The notes under the pieces were generated by a model, which saw only the letters and a program-made list of their open reading frames with translations, was not told where the DNA came from and ran no database searches. Below, in pieces: positions 54,838 to 63,918 of a stretch of 64,000 bases of DNA. The DNA lies in assembly GCF_040567655.1 (NCBI RefSeq), contig NZ_JBEXAC010000002.1:1550001-1614000 (forward strand), written 5' to 3'. Each line of letters begins with the position of its first letter. The first letter of the stretch is position 1. The translations under genes and the position numbers were made by a program. This DNA comes from Chitinophaga sp. H8. GTDB lineage: Bacteria; Bacteroidota; Bacteroidia; Chitinophagales; Chitinophagaceae.

Positions 54838-55656
54838 ATGAAACGTAAGCTTTCCCATGCTTTGCTTACCCTCCTGTTTGCCCCCCTGTGCTTATGGGCA
54901 CAGCAGGAAGATACCGTAAAACCCGGCCGCGTCTGGATAAAACACACCTTCGGCGAATACCCCCAGCACAAAAAAGGAATATACACCTCCTGGGGAGGAA
55001 ATGGTGGCCTGCTCTCCTTTGCCAATGTAAAGGATAACAATGTCCATATCCGTAATATTCCCCGGTTTACGGTCTTTTTTAATGTAGGTACCAATTTTAA
55101 TTATGACCTGGGAAACAGCTTTGGCCTGTTTACAGGGATTAATATCAAGAACATCGGACTGATCACCAAAGAAAATGATTCCATCAAACTAAAGCGCCGG
55201 GTATATACCCTTGGCGTTCCCGTAGGATTTAAAATCGGCGATGTGAAAAAAGGCCGCTTCTTTTTCTTTGGCGGTGCTGAATGCGACCTCGCATTTAACT
55301 ATAAGGAAAAACAGTTCCAGGATGGTATGAAGAAAAAGAAGTTTAATGAGTGGTTCAGCGACCGTACCCCCTTACTGATGCCCTCCGTTTTCGCGGGTAT
55401 CAGAACCTTCCCTGGCTTTGGCCTGAAAGTACAATACTACCTGAATGATTTCTTTAACCATGATTTCTCACAAACAGTGGGCGGAGCTAAAGTAAAGCCC
55501 TATGAACAACTGGATGCCAAACTGCTCTTTGTTACCCTGAGCTACGACTTTGGCAGGATGGATTACTACAAAGACAGAAAACGGCATAGGCATGGGTTCA
55601 GATATAACACCACCCAGGATAAAAAAGGAAAGCATACAGAGGTAGAAATATATTAA
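54838..55656 (+). CDS. exported outer-membrane beta-barrel-like protein of unknown function
   Basis: A 272-residue protein with a clear signal peptide (residues 1-22, cut near LWAQQ). The mature part shows alternating hydrophobic/aromatic strands such as RFTVFFNVGTNFNYDL, GLFTGINIKNIGLIT, FFFFGGAECDLAFNY and LFVTLSYDFGRMDYY, consistent with an eight- to ten-strand outer-membrane barrel. The C-terminus is basic and polar (DRKRHRHGFRYN) rather than ending in Phe, so sorting is uncertain. No family is recognised. A strong terminator follows. Confidence 0.7.
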   Translation: MKRKLSHALLTLLFAPLCLWAQQEDTVKPGRVWIKHTFGEYPQHKKGIYTSWGGNGGLLSFANVKDNNVHIRNIPRFTVFFNVGTNFNYDLGNSFGLFTGINIKNIGLITKENDSIKLKRRVYTLGVPVGFKIGDVKKGRFFFFGGAECDLAFNYKEKQFQDGMKKKKFNEWFSDRTPLLMPSVFAGIRTFPGFGLKVQYYLNDFFNHDFSQTVGGAKVKPYEQLDAKLLFVTLSYDFGRMDYYKDRKRHRHGFRYNTTQDKKGKHTEVEIY

Positions 55657-55680
55657 TACACCCCGATACATGATTCCGTT

Positions 55681-55707
55681 AAAAGCAGGCCTGGCCTGCT
55701 TTTTTTG
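55681..55707 (+). terminator. intrinsic terminator
   Basis: AAAAGCAGGCC / GGCCTGCTTTT with a very short loop, then further T. Ends the barrel-protein gene. Confidence 0.85.
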
Positions 55708-55758
55708 TTAGCGTTTGATTATCACTTAAATTAGAGGATAAATCAAAACCGGAAAATC

Positions 55759-56535
55759 ATGTACCATACTTTAAGTACAAAGCTTGTTGAGGATGTTTAT
55801 ATCATTGCTGTTAACAGGCCGGATAAGATGAATGCACTGAATCAAACAGTGATGCAGGAACTGGGGCTGGCGGTAGATGAGGTGTATACCAGGAAGGATA
55901 TTAAAAGCGCAATACTGACAGGTACAGGGGATAAGGCCTTTGTGGCAGGTGCAGATATAGGGGAGTTTTTAAAGCTGTCGGCCGCCGAAGGGGCAGACCT
56001 GGCCAAGAAAGGCCATGTGATATTTCAGCGGATCGCAGAGTGTCCTAAACCATTTATTGCAGCTGTAAACGGCTTTGCTCTGGGTGGCGGATGTGAACTG
56101 GCAATGGCTTGCCATTTTCGTATAGCCAGTGAAAATGCCAGATTTGGACAACCGGAAGTAAACCTGGGTCTGATCCCTGGATATGGAGGTACGCAGCGCT
56201 TAACGCAGCTGGTAGGTAAAGGAAAAGCGATCGAACTGATGATGACGGGAGATATGCTCTCGGCAGAAGAAGCACAAACATGGGGGCTGGTAAATCATGT
56301 GGTAAAACAGGAGGAACTCCTGGATAAAGCGAAAGCGCTGCTGCAGAAAATACATAAGAAAGCCCCGTTGGCAATAGCCCGCGTGGTAAAATGTGCCAAT
56401 GCTGCCCTGGATAAGGACGTGGATGGTTATGAAACAGAGATCGCCGAATTTGCAGCCTGCTTTGCTACCAAAGACCTGCAGGAAGGTGCAGCCGCTTTTA
56501 TTGAAAAAAGACCCGCCCGCTTTACCGGAGAATAA
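55759..56535 (+). CDS. enoyl-CoA hydratase/isomerase (crotonase family)
   Basis: A 258-residue crotonase-fold protein that hydrates trans-enoyl-CoA in fatty acid or amino acid breakdown. Both catalytic glutamates of true hydratases are present: Glu113 (GGGCELAMACHF) and Glu133 (QPEVNLGLIPGYGGTQRL). The oxyanion-hole loop FVAGADIGEF is near residues 61-70. The presence of both glutamates favours hydratase over isomerase. It is a single gene here, between the barrel-protein terminator and fumC. Confidence 0.93.
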   Translation: MYHTLSTKLVEDVYIIAVNRPDKMNALNQTVMQELGLAVDEVYTRKDIKSAILTGTGDKAFVAGADIGEFLKLSAAEGADLAKKGHVIFQRIAECPKPFIAAVNGFALGGGCELAMACHFRIASENARFGQPEVNLGLIPGYGGTQRLTQLVGKGKAIELMMTGDMLSAEEAQTWGLVNHVVKQEELLDKAKALLQKIHKKAPLAIARVVKCANAALDKDVDGYETEIAEFAACFATKDLQEGAAAFIEKRPARFTGE

Positions 56536-56611
56536 CAGGAGGATATCAGAAATTCGTAGCTGATATTTCGTAATTGATATGTAGGTTTGTAGTCTTAAAA
56601 GTTCAAAGAAT

Positions 56612-58012
56612 ATGGAACATAGAATAGAGAAAGATACCATGGGTGAAGTGCAGGTGCCTGCAAGTGCGTACTATGGTGCTCAAACACAGCGCTCCATTGA
56701 CAATTTCAGGATTGCGCAGGATATTAACCGGATGCCTAAGGAAATTATCCGTGCTTTTGCCTACCTGAAAAAGGCGGCTGCACTGACTAACCTGGATGCA
56801 GGGGTGTTGCCTAAAGAAAAGGCTGACCTGATCGGTAAAGTGTGTGATGAAATACTGGAAGGTAAACTGGATAACGAATTTCCATTGGTAGTATGGCAGA
56901 CGGGCTCAGGTACCCAATCCAACATGAACGTGAATGAAGTAGTGGCTTACCGCGCTCATGTGCTCAATGGAGGTCAGCTGACCGATAAAGATAAAGTGAT
57001 CCACCCTAATGATGACGTGAATAAATCACAATCATCCAATGATACGTTTCCTACTGCTATGCACATCGCTGCTTATAAAATGCTGGTGGAAACAACCATT
57101 CCCGGTATCAAAAAACTGCGGGATACATTAGCTAAAAAGGCGGCTGCATTTATGCATGTGGTAAAAATCGGCCGTACACATTTTATGGATGCTACCCCGC
57201 TTACGGTAGGACAGGAGCTGAGCGGATATGTATCTCAACTGGATCACGGTTTGCGTGCTATCAATAATACTCTGGCACACCTGAGCGAATTGGCCCTGGG
57301 TGGTACTGCCGTAGGTACCGGTATCAATACGCCTAAGGGATATGCTGAAAATGTAGCTAAACATATCGCTGCATTAACAGGCCTGCCATTTGCAACTGCC
57401 GAAAATAAATTTGAAGCACTGGCAGCACACGATGCGATTGTAGAAACACACGGGGCACTGAAAACAGTAGCGGTGAGCCTCATGAAAATAGCCAACGACA
57501 TCCGCATGCTTAGCTCAGGCCCACGTTCAGGTATCGGAGAATTACATATTCCGGATAATGAACCAGGCTCCTCTATCATGCCAGGTAAAGTAAACCCCAC
57601 CCAATGTGAAGCGCTTACCATGATTGCGGCGCAGGTAATGGGCAACGATGTAGCTATCAGTGTTGGTGGTGCAAACGGGCATTTTGAACTGAATGTATTT
57701 AAGCCGGTTATGATCTACAATTTCCTGCACTCTGCCAGACTGATCGGTGATGGCTGTGTTAGCTTTAACGATAAATGTGCAGAAGGATTAGAGCCTATTA
57801 CTGCCAATATCAAAAAACATGTGGACAATTCCCTGATGCTGGTAACTGCACTGAACACGCATATTGGTTACTACAAAGCAGCAGAAATTGCCCAGAAGGC
57901 ACACAAGGAAGGTACTACCCTGAAAGAAATGGCGGTGAAACTGGGATATGTTACGCCGGAAGAGTTTGATGCATGGGTAGATCCAAGCAAAATGGTAGGT
58001 GAAATTAAATAA
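56612..58012 (+). CDS. fumC: fumarate hydratase, class II
   Basis: Class II fumarase of 466 residues, converting fumarate to malate in the citric acid cycle without an iron-sulfur cluster. Signatures: [16 protein letters not shown] near 95-110, [18 protein letters not shown], the catalytic-site His190 in [12 protein letters not shown], and the flexible [11 protein letters not shown] loop with Ser320/Ser321. The features separate it from aspartase and argininosuccinate lyase by the full TGSGTQ and KSQSSND set, although aspartase is the nearest alternative. A possible -7 box TAGGTTTG lies at 56582-56589. Confidence 0.94.
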   Translation: MEHRIEKDTMGEVQVPASAYYGAQTQRSIDNFRIAQDINRMPKEIIRAFAYLKKAAALTNLDAGVLPKEKADLIGKVCDEILEGKLDNEFPLVVWQTGSGTQSNMNVNEVVAYRAHVLNGGQLTDKDKVIHPNDDVNKSQSSNDTFPTAMHIAAYKMLVETTIPGIKKLRDTLAKKAAAFMHVVKIGRTHFMDATPLTVGQELSGYVSQLDHGLRAINNTLAHLSELALGGTAVGTGINTPKGYAENVAKHIAALTGLPFATAENKFEALAAHDAIVETHGALKTVAVSLMKIANDIRMLSSGPRSGIGELHIPDNEPGSSIMPGKVNPTQCEALTMIAAQVMGNDVAISVGGANGHFELNVFKPVMIYNFLHSARLIGDGCVSFNDKCAEGLEPITANIKKHVDNSLMLVTALNTHIGYYKAAEIAQKAHKEGTTLKEMAVKLGYVTPEEFDAWVDPSKMVGEIK

Positions 58013-58040
58013 GCATTTATCATAAACAAGATACCAGCAA

Positions 58041-58072
58041 AGGCTGTTCCGCACATCTGGGACAGCCTCTTT
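58041..58072 (+). terminator. terminator of fumC
   Basis: AGGCTGTTCC / GGGACAGCCT with one G-T pair and an 8-nt loop, then CTTTT. Confidence 0.8.
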
Positions 58073-58096
58073 TATAACCTGTCAACGCTACCCCGT

Positions 58097-59089
58097 ATGA
58101 AGATACTTTTCTATAGTGCCCAGCCCTACGACCAGCGCTATTTTACCGCCTCCAATCAGTCACATAATTACGAGCTGCGCTTCCTCGAATATCCCCTAAA
58201 TGAGGATAACACCGCATTGGTAAAGGATGAAACCATTGTGTGTGTATTTGTGAATGACCAGGTGAATGCAGCCGTATTACAGCTGCTTCATAAAAAAGGC
58301 GTGAAGCTGATTGCGCTTCGTTGCGCAGGCTTTAATAATGTAGACCTGAAAACAGCTGCTGCATTGGGCATCAAAGTCGTGAGAGTGCCGGCCTATTCAC
58401 CGCATGCGGTAGCAGAACATGCAATAACCCTGTTGTTGGCATTAAACAGGAAAATATGCAAAGCCAATAGCCGTATACGTGATAATAATTTTACGCTCAA
58501 CGGACTGGAGGGATTTGACCTCTACCAGAAAACAGTAGGTGTGATAGGTACAGGAAATATTGGGGCAGTGTTTTGTAAAATCATGCTGGGATTTGGTTGT
58601 AAGGTACTGGCCTATGATGTGAAAAGTGATCCGTCATTGGTCGCCGCAGGAGTAGCGTATGTTGCAGTAGATACCCTGCTGGCAAACAGTGATATCATCT
58701 CCCTACATTGCCCGCTGATGGATGCCACTCACCACCTGATCAATGCAGCTACTATTGCTACGATGAAGCGTGGGGCCACCTTGATCAATACCAGCAGAGG
58801 GGCATTGATTGATACAAAAGCAGTGATAGAAGGACTTAAAAACGGTCATATCGGTGCCCTCGGAATTGATGTGTATGAGCAGGAAGAGCAGCTGTTTTTT
58901 CATGATCACTCCGGTAGTATTATTCTGGATGATATTATTTCCAGACTGATGACCTTTCCCAATGTATTAATTACTGCGCATCAGGGATTCTTTACACAGG
59001 AGGCATTGACACAGATTGCAGATACTACGCTGGGCAATATCAGCAGTTTTATAAATGGAAAACAGCTCCTGAATGAAGTAACAGCATGA
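58097..59089 (+). CDS. ldhA: D-2-hydroxyacid dehydrogenase, D-lactate dehydrogenase type
   Basis: A 330-residue NAD-dependent D-isomer-specific 2-hydroxyacid dehydrogenase, most like the fermentative D-lactate dehydrogenases (pyruvate to D-lactate). The N-terminus MKILFYSAQPYDQRYF is typical. The nucleotide-binding GTGNIG is at 151-156, substrate Arg234 in NTSRGALID, a Glu near 263, and catalytic His295 in LITAHQGFFTQEAL. Related hydroxyacid substrates cannot be excluded. It is flanked by terminators on both sides, so it is transcribed alone. Confidence 0.88.
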   Translation: MKILFYSAQPYDQRYFTASNQSHNYELRFLEYPLNEDNTALVKDETIVCVFVNDQVNAAVLQLLHKKGVKLIALRCAGFNNVDLKTAAALGIKVVRVPAYSPHAVAEHAITLLLALNRKICKANSRIRDNNFTLNGLEGFDLYQKTVGVIGTGNIGAVFCKIMLGFGCKVLAYDVKSDPSLVAAGVAYVAVDTLLANSDIISLHCPLMDATHHLINAATIATMKRGATLINTSRGALIDTKAVIEGLKNGHIGALGIDVYEQEEQLFFHDHSGSIILDDIISRLMTFPNVLITAHQGFFTQEALTQIADTTLGNISSFINGKQLLNEVTA

Positions 59090-59102
59090 TGAAAATATTA
59101 CT

Positions 59103-59145
59103 ATGCAAAAGCGGCTGGTACATATTGTACCAGCCGCTTTTGCAT
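59103..59145. terminator. bidirectional terminator
   Basis: A perfect 20-bp inverted repeat (ATGCAAAAGCGGCTGGTACA and its complement) with a 3-nt loop, between convergent ldhA and the TauE/SafE gene. Confidence 0.9.
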
Positions 59146-59163
59146 TATAGTCATTTGCTGTTA

Positions 59164-60129
59164 TCAGAAAAAGGTGGAAATGATATTCCGTAAGCTCATG
59201 AGGATGACCAGCAAGCCTACAATGATCATAATAGGCTTACGTTTTAACTTCCGCACGAGTATCGCTGCAAATGGGGCTGCTATTACACCGCCAATGATCA
59301 GGCCTATGATCACCTGCCAGCTGTCAACCCCCGTAAATACCAGAAAGGTACTGGCACTGGCTATGGTAATAAAAAACTCTGCTGCATTTACAGAACCGAT
59401 GGTATAATGAACGGTTCTGCCTTTGCTCAGTAAAGTAGAGGTAACAATAGGGCCCCAGCCACCGCCACCAATAGCATCCATGAAGCCACCAAAGAATGCC
59501 AGCGGCCCCAACCGTTTGGTTTTACTTTTTGCCTTGTTGGATTGAAAGGCCTTGCGTAAAACAATAACGCCCAATATCATCAGGTAAGCGCTGATATATG
59601 GTTTGATAGCATCTCCATCTATTTTATTAGACAACAGATAAGCACCGATAATAGCCCCCGTCATACCTGGTATCAATAAGTAGAGAAAGAGCTTTTTATT
59701 AACGTTCCCCAATTTGAAGTGGGCAATGCCTGAAGCTCCGGTAGTAAATACTTCTGCCACATGTACACTGGCACTGGTAATGGCAGGAGGTATGCCCAGC
59801 CCCAACAGGAGCGAAGAAGAAGTGGCGCCATAAGCCATTCCTAATGCGCCATCTACTGTTTGTGCAGCTAATCCCACCAGGATGTAAAACAAAAGTTCCT
59901 GTGTGAAAACGGATTGGATAAAAGCACTTACCTGGCCTTGTGTAGCTTCCGGCACATGGTAATAATAAGTATACCATAATCCGGCCAGCGTAATGCTGGT
60001 CAGTAACCCGATGAGCAACCACAAACCCTTCTTTTGCTTATTATCTTCATTAACGAGGTCTATCAGTACCTCCTGCGCACCCACACTGGCTGTTTCGCGT
60101 TCTATGAGTTCTATTTCCTCGTTATGCAT
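59164..60129 (-). CDS. TauE/SafE (TSUP) family membrane transporter
   Basis: A 321-residue membrane protein from the ATG at 60129 (MHNEEIELIERET); a GTG 21 bases earlier is also in frame. After a cytoplasmic leader of about 35 residues come about eight membrane helices in two repeats. Each repeat carries the family signature: GLAAQTVDGALGMAYGATSS, and later FFGGFMDAIGGGGWGPIVTS. The family exports sulfite, sulfonates or related organic anions. Its promoter and the dyad symmetries over the start site suggest tight control, perhaps by sulfur supply, which is inference. Confidence 0.9.
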   Translation of the reverse strand: MHNEEIELIERETASVGAQEVLIDLVNEDNKQKKGLWLLIGLLTSITLAGLWYTYYYHVPEATQGQVSAFIQSVFTQELLFYILVGLAAQTVDGALGMAYGATSSSLLLGLGIPPAITSASVHVAEVFTTGASGIAHFKLGNVNKKLFLYLLIPGMTGAIIGAYLLSNKIDGDAIKPYISAYLMILGVIVLRKAFQSNKAKSKTKRLGPLAFFGGFMDAIGGGGWGPIVTSTLLSKGRTVHYTIGSVNAAEFFITIASASTFLVFTGVDSWQVIIGLIIGGVIAAPFAAILVRKLKRKPIMIIVGLLVILMSLRNIISTFF

Positions 60130-60148
60130 ATTGATTTTATTTGGTAAC

Positions 60149-60188
60149 ACTAATACTATAATACTATTAGTCTATAGAAATAGTAGAC
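60149..60188 (-). promoter_or_regulatory. two operator-like dyads in the TauE/SafE gene leader
   Basis: The dyad at 60149-60171 has half-sites ACTAATA and TATTAGT around a near-palindromic core (two mismatched pairs). The dyad at 60170-60188 has half-sites GTCTA and TAGAC with 9 bases between and covers the predicted transcription start. The dyads share an edge. A repressor binding here would block initiation. Confidence 0.55.
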
Positions 60189-60218
60189 AAATATAATACG
60201 GTATTCTTTTATTTCAAA
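60188..60218 (-). promoter_or_regulatory. promoter of the TauE/SafE gene
   Basis: Read leftward, TTTG (60218-60215), 19 nt, TATATTTG (60195-60188): exact Bacteroidota consensus. Start would lie near 60181, with a leader of about 50 nt. Confidence 0.7.
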
Positions 60219-60341
60219 GTAATGGATGGGATTAATTAGGGCCAGGACAAACAGGATGCTGAAACTATGTAGCAGTAGATGAATAAAAGAGGCTTAAAAT
60301 CAATGATTTATGAGGCTGGAATGGAGTGCCCGAATAAATAA

Positions 60342-60365
60342 GGGCTGACCATTTTTGGTCAGCCC
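60342..60365 (-). terminator. terminator of lspA
   Basis: GGGCTGACC / GGTCAGCCC, a 9-bp stem with a 6-nt loop, followed leftward by TTATTTATT. Confidence 0.75.
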
Positions 60366-60389
60366 CGGCAATAATGTATAGTAGTAATA

Positions 60390-61043
60390 TTAAGCTGCAG
60401 TGTCGCTTGCAATGCTATTCGTAGATTCTTTAGGTTCCATATGCCGGCCAAAAAAGCGTTTTTGAAACAGCAGAATGGTAATGACACCTGTAGAGATAGC
60501 AGCATCTGCAATATTAAATACAGGCCTGAAAAAGATAAAAGTGTCTCCACCCTTAAACGGGATCCATTTGGGCAATACGCCTTCGTAGATGGGAAAATAG
60601 AGCATATCTACCACACGTCCATGCAGGAAGGTTCCATAGCCACCCTCTTTAGGGAAAAGCTGGGCAACATTATATCCCAGGCTATCATTGAATATCATTC
60701 CATAAAACATGCTGTCTATCAGGTTGCCTGTCGCACCCGCCAGTATCAGGGAACCACAGATGAGCAAACCCCGGCTGTACTTTTCAGCAATCAGTTTCTT
60801 CATATATACAAAACCAACTATTACCGCTATTAGGCGGAACAGGGTAAGTATGATCTTGCCAAATTCCCCACCAAACTTAAGACCGTAGGCCATCCCCTCA
60901 TTCTCAATGAAATGAATAAAAAACCAGTTAGGAAAAACAGGGATTTCCTGCTGCATGTACATATGTGTCTTCACCCAGATCTTTACAGCCTGGTCTATCA
61001 CTAAAATCAGTACTACGATCAGTATTACGTGACGATATTTCAA
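60390..61043 (-). CDS. lspA: lipoprotein signal peptidase (signal peptidase II)
   Basis: An inner-membrane aspartyl protease of 217 residues that removes signal peptides from prolipoproteins, such as the SusD proteins of this window. Four membrane helices are visible. The conserved boxes are DQAVKIWV, NEGMAYGL, GATGNLIDSMFYG, and the two catalytic aspartates in HGRVVDMLYFPIY and FNIADAAIS. The insert between the boxes (LGYNVAQLFPKEGGYG and the WIPFKGG region) makes it longer than proteobacterial LspA, as is usual in Bacteroidota. murF-alr lies upstream in the same direction. Confidence 0.95.
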   Translation of the reverse strand: MKYRHVILIVVLILVIDQAVKIWVKTHMYMQQEIPVFPNWFFIHFIENEGMAYGLKFGGEFGKIILTLFRLIAVIVGFVYMKKLIAEKYSRGLLICGSLILAGATGNLIDSMFYGMIFNDSLGYNVAQLFPKEGGYGTFLHGRVVDMLYFPIYEGVLPKWIPFKGGDTFIFFRPVFNIADAAISTGVITILLFQKRFFGRHMEPKESTNSIASDTAA

Positions 61044-61179
61044 GGTCTTTTAAATTTTGTCAAAAATAATGGTTTATTTGAAAGAAACTAGCCATTAACG
61101 AGGTTTTAGCTTTTGGTAATCTGCTTTTAACATATTGTAACAAAAGCCGGATAATGCCTCTCTGGTAGCCCCCAGCCGG

Positions 61180-63684
61180 TTATTCCTGGAAATAGACACG
61201 CTTTACCCTTTGGGATATGCCGGTGAGTATTTCATAGGGAATAGTATCTGCCCAGGTGGATAATAAGTGTACGGATAAGTCTTGTCCAAATACAATCACC
61301 TCATCGCCTTCCATCGCTTCAGGAATATGTGTCACGTCCAGCATGAGCATATCCATGGCCACAACGCCTACTACAGGGGCCAGCTTTCCATGTATCAGCA
61401 TTTTACCTTTTCCATTTGCCAGGCGGCGGGGATAGCCATCTGCATAGCCTATACGAACGGTAGCGATGGTAGCCGGACCTTTGGCTTCCCAGGTGGCTCC
61501 ATAACCTACGGTATCTCCTGCTTCCAGGTGTTTGAGCTGTGCGATAGTTGTTTTTAGTGTACTTACATTACGCAGCTTATCCTTCATTTCCTTGCTGCTA
61601 TCAATGCCATACATGCCAATCCCCAGTCTTACCATATCCAGCTGCAGATCAGGATGACGCGCAATGGCAGCACTATTGGAAATATGGCGGATCACCGCAT
61701 AGCCCAGTGCTTTCTGTAATTCATGGCTCATGTCAAAAAACAGACGGCCCTGTTGCTGTGTGAGGCTGTCTTTTGCCGGATCCTCACTGGCAGCCAGGTG
61801 GCTGAAAATAGATTGCACCTTCAGCAGGGTATTTTCTGTAAGTATTTTTGCCAGTTCAGGAATATGTTTCTTCTCAAAGCCAAGCCGGTGCATCCCTGTA
61901 TCCAGCTTAATGTGGATGGGGAATTGCGTTTTACCTGCTGCACTCACTTCCTCTTCAAACTGGAGTAAGATCTGCATGGAATAAATTTCAGGCTCCAGGT
62001 TCCAATGCAGGATGGCATCAAAGGTGCTTGGCTCCGGGTTCATGACCATGATCGGCATGGTGATGCCAGCTCTCCTTAGCTCTACCCCTTCATCAGCATA
62101 CGCCACCGCCAGGTAATCCACTCCATGGAATTGAAGCAGGTTGGCAATTTCAAAGCTGCCACTGCCATAGGAAAATGCTTTTACCATGGCCATCAGCCGC
62201 GTACCCGGTTTTAACAATGCCTGGTATTGCTGCACATTATGTGCGATGGCACTCAGATTGATTTCAAGAATGGTCTGATGCGCTTTTTGTTCAAGCAGTT
62301 TACCTATACGTTCAAATTCAAAAACGCGGGCACCCTTCACCAGGATGGTTTCATGCTGGAATTCAGCAGAGTTGAACTGCTGAATGAATTCATCTGTAGT
62401 ATTGAAAAACTGTGTCTTCAGGTCAGGGATCTGCTGAAAACATTTTTTCTCACGGGAAATATTTTTGCCGATGGCAATTAACTTCTGTACCCCCTTCTTC
62501 TGTAAAAGGCTGGCTACCTCCTCATACAGGGAGGCCTCTCCTTTACCGCTTTGCAAAATATCACTCAGGATCACCGTACGGGTGGGATGCTGTTGCTGCT
62601 GCTGTAAGAAGTCGAGCGCAATAGTCAGTGAGCCTAAATCCAGGCTATAGCTGTCATTGATAACAGAGCAGTTATTAATACCCTGTTTTAGCTCCAGGCG
62701 CATAGCAATGTTGCTCAGCAACTCCATCCGTTGCTGAATCACGGTTGCTTCCATCCCCAGGTGAAGCATAATAGCCCAGCAGTGAATCGCATTTTCAATA
62801 GAGCCCTCGTCTACAAATGGAATGCGGATAGATAAAGTATGTGCTTGTTTGTATAAAGCCTCAATGCTGGTATGAGTGTCTCCCTTCTCAACGGTGGTAA
62901 TACGGAGGTCTGCATCTGTTTTCCTGGACCAGGAGAGCAATTGGTGCCCTTCCTGATTATCTTTTTTGCCAAACTGGGCATGAAAGGTAAGGACACATTC
63001 GTTTAATACAAGATAGTCCTTACAGTAAATCAGCAGTTCGCTTTTGGCAAACAGTACCAGTTTTTCATTTATTTTTTGACGGATATTAAGGAAGCCTTCA
63101 TTGTGGGCCTCACCAATATTGGTAAAAATGCCAATATTGGGGCGGATGATCTTTTCCAGGTTCACCATCTCACCAGGCTGGGAAATGCCGGCTTCAAAGA
63201 TAGCCAGCTGATGCTCCGGCTTCATTTGCCAAACAGACAGCGGCACACCGATCTGTGAATTGTAGCTTTTAGGGCTGCGAACAATATTATAATCTTTTTC
63301 CAGCAGCTGATAAAGCCATTCTTTAATAATGGTCTTACCATTACTGCCCGTAATACCTATAACCGGAATGTGGAATTGCTGGCGATGATATGCCACCAGG
63401 GCATGTAATGCCTGCAAGGTGTCTTTTACCAGTATGATATTGGCTTTAGGGAAATTTTCCAGGGCAATCTGTTCACTTACCACAAAGTTACTCACTCCTT
63501 TGCGATACAGTTCTTCCATGTACTGATGAGCATTACGGCGTGCGCTTACCAACGGTATAAACAGGGATGTTTCCGGAAAACTCATTTTCCGGCTATCCAA
63601 TAAAAGATGTTCTATTTCAGGAAATCCGGTCTGTTGCAACAATTCTCCTTTCAGGATTTTGTTGATACTTTCTGCGTTATACAC
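61180..63684 (-). CDS. bifunctional MurF (UDP-MurNAc-tripeptide:D-Ala-D-Ala ligase) and alanine racemase
   Basis: An 834-residue fusion of two cell-wall enzymes. Residues 1 to about 455 are MurF, which adds D-Ala-D-Ala to the UDP-MurNAc tripeptide; the ATP loop GITGSNGKT ends at residue 118. Residues from about 465 are alanine racemase, which makes the D-alanine: the PLP lysine is Lys502 in MAMVKAFSYGSG, and the catalytic Tyr lies in GDTVGYGATW. The usual racemase motif VKADAYGHG is changed to VKAFSYGSG, a form I know from Bacteroidota fusions. The fusion is a known lineage feature, not an artefact. Confidence 0.95.
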   Translation of the reverse strand: MYNAESINKILKGELLQQTGFPEIEHLLLDSRKMSFPETSLFIPLVSARRNAHQYMEELYRKGVSNFVVSEQIALENFPKANIILVKDTLQALHALVAYHRQQFHIPVIGITGSNGKTIIKEWLYQLLEKDYNIVRSPKSYNSQIGVPLSVWQMKPEHQLAIFEAGISQPGEMVNLEKIIRPNIGIFTNIGEAHNEGFLNIRQKINEKLVLFAKSELLIYCKDYLVLNECVLTFHAQFGKKDNQEGHQLLSWSRKTDADLRITTVEKGDTHTSIEALYKQAHTLSIRIPFVDEGSIENAIHCWAIMLHLGMEATVIQQRMELLSNIAMRLELKQGINNCSVINDSYSLDLGSLTIALDFLQQQQQHPTRTVILSDILQSGKGEASLYEEVASLLQKKGVQKLIAIGKNISREKKCFQQIPDLKTQFFNTTDEFIQQFNSAEFQHETILVKGARVFEFERIGKLLEQKAHQTILEINLSAIAHNVQQYQALLKPGTRLMAMVKAFSYGSGSFEIANLLQFHGVDYLAVAYADEGVELRRAGITMPIMVMNPEPSTFDAILHWNLEPEIYSMQILLQFEEEVSAAGKTQFPIHIKLDTGMHRLGFEKKHIPELAKILTENTLLKVQSIFSHLAASEDPAKDSLTQQQGRLFFDMSHELQKALGYAVIRHISNSAAIARHPDLQLDMVRLGIGMYGIDSSKEMKDKLRNVSTLKTTIAQLKHLEAGDTVGYGATWEAKGPATIATVRIGYADGYPRRLANGKGKMLIHGKLAPVVGVVAMDMLMLDVTHIPEAMEGDEVIVFGQDLSVHLLSTWADTIPYEILTGISQRVKRVYFQE

Positions 63685-63741
63685 TTTTCTCAGATTTGAA
63701 TAATTAGTTGGCTGGTCACCAAAATATTAATGAACGCTTTT

Positions 63742-63918
63742 TCAGTTTTTTGCGTCTATGGGAATGCTTTCTTTTTTGTTAAAAAAAGCGGGCAACGTAG
63801 CATCGGCCAGTTTCAGGGGTACATTTGGCGGATCTTCTGCAGCTACATTCAGGCATGAAACCAGTGCCGATACGGTCACAATGCCGGGGGTAGCATACGT
63901 CCACTGCGCAGTTATCAT
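63742..63918 (-). CDS. possible 58-residue leader ORF upstream of murF-alr
   Basis: An open frame from ATG at 63918 (MITAQWTYATPGIVTVSALV) to TGA at 63742, ending 58 bases before murF-alr. A leftward TATCTTTG box at 63944-63951 would place transcription start about 19 nt before this ATG. No family is recognised and coding potential is not established; the same bases also hold a frame on the other strand that looks no better. It may simply be the untranslated leader of murF-alr. Confidence 0.2.
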   Translation of the reverse strand: MITAQWTYATPGIVTVSALVSCLNVAAEDPPNVPLKLADATLPAFFNKKESIPIDAKN

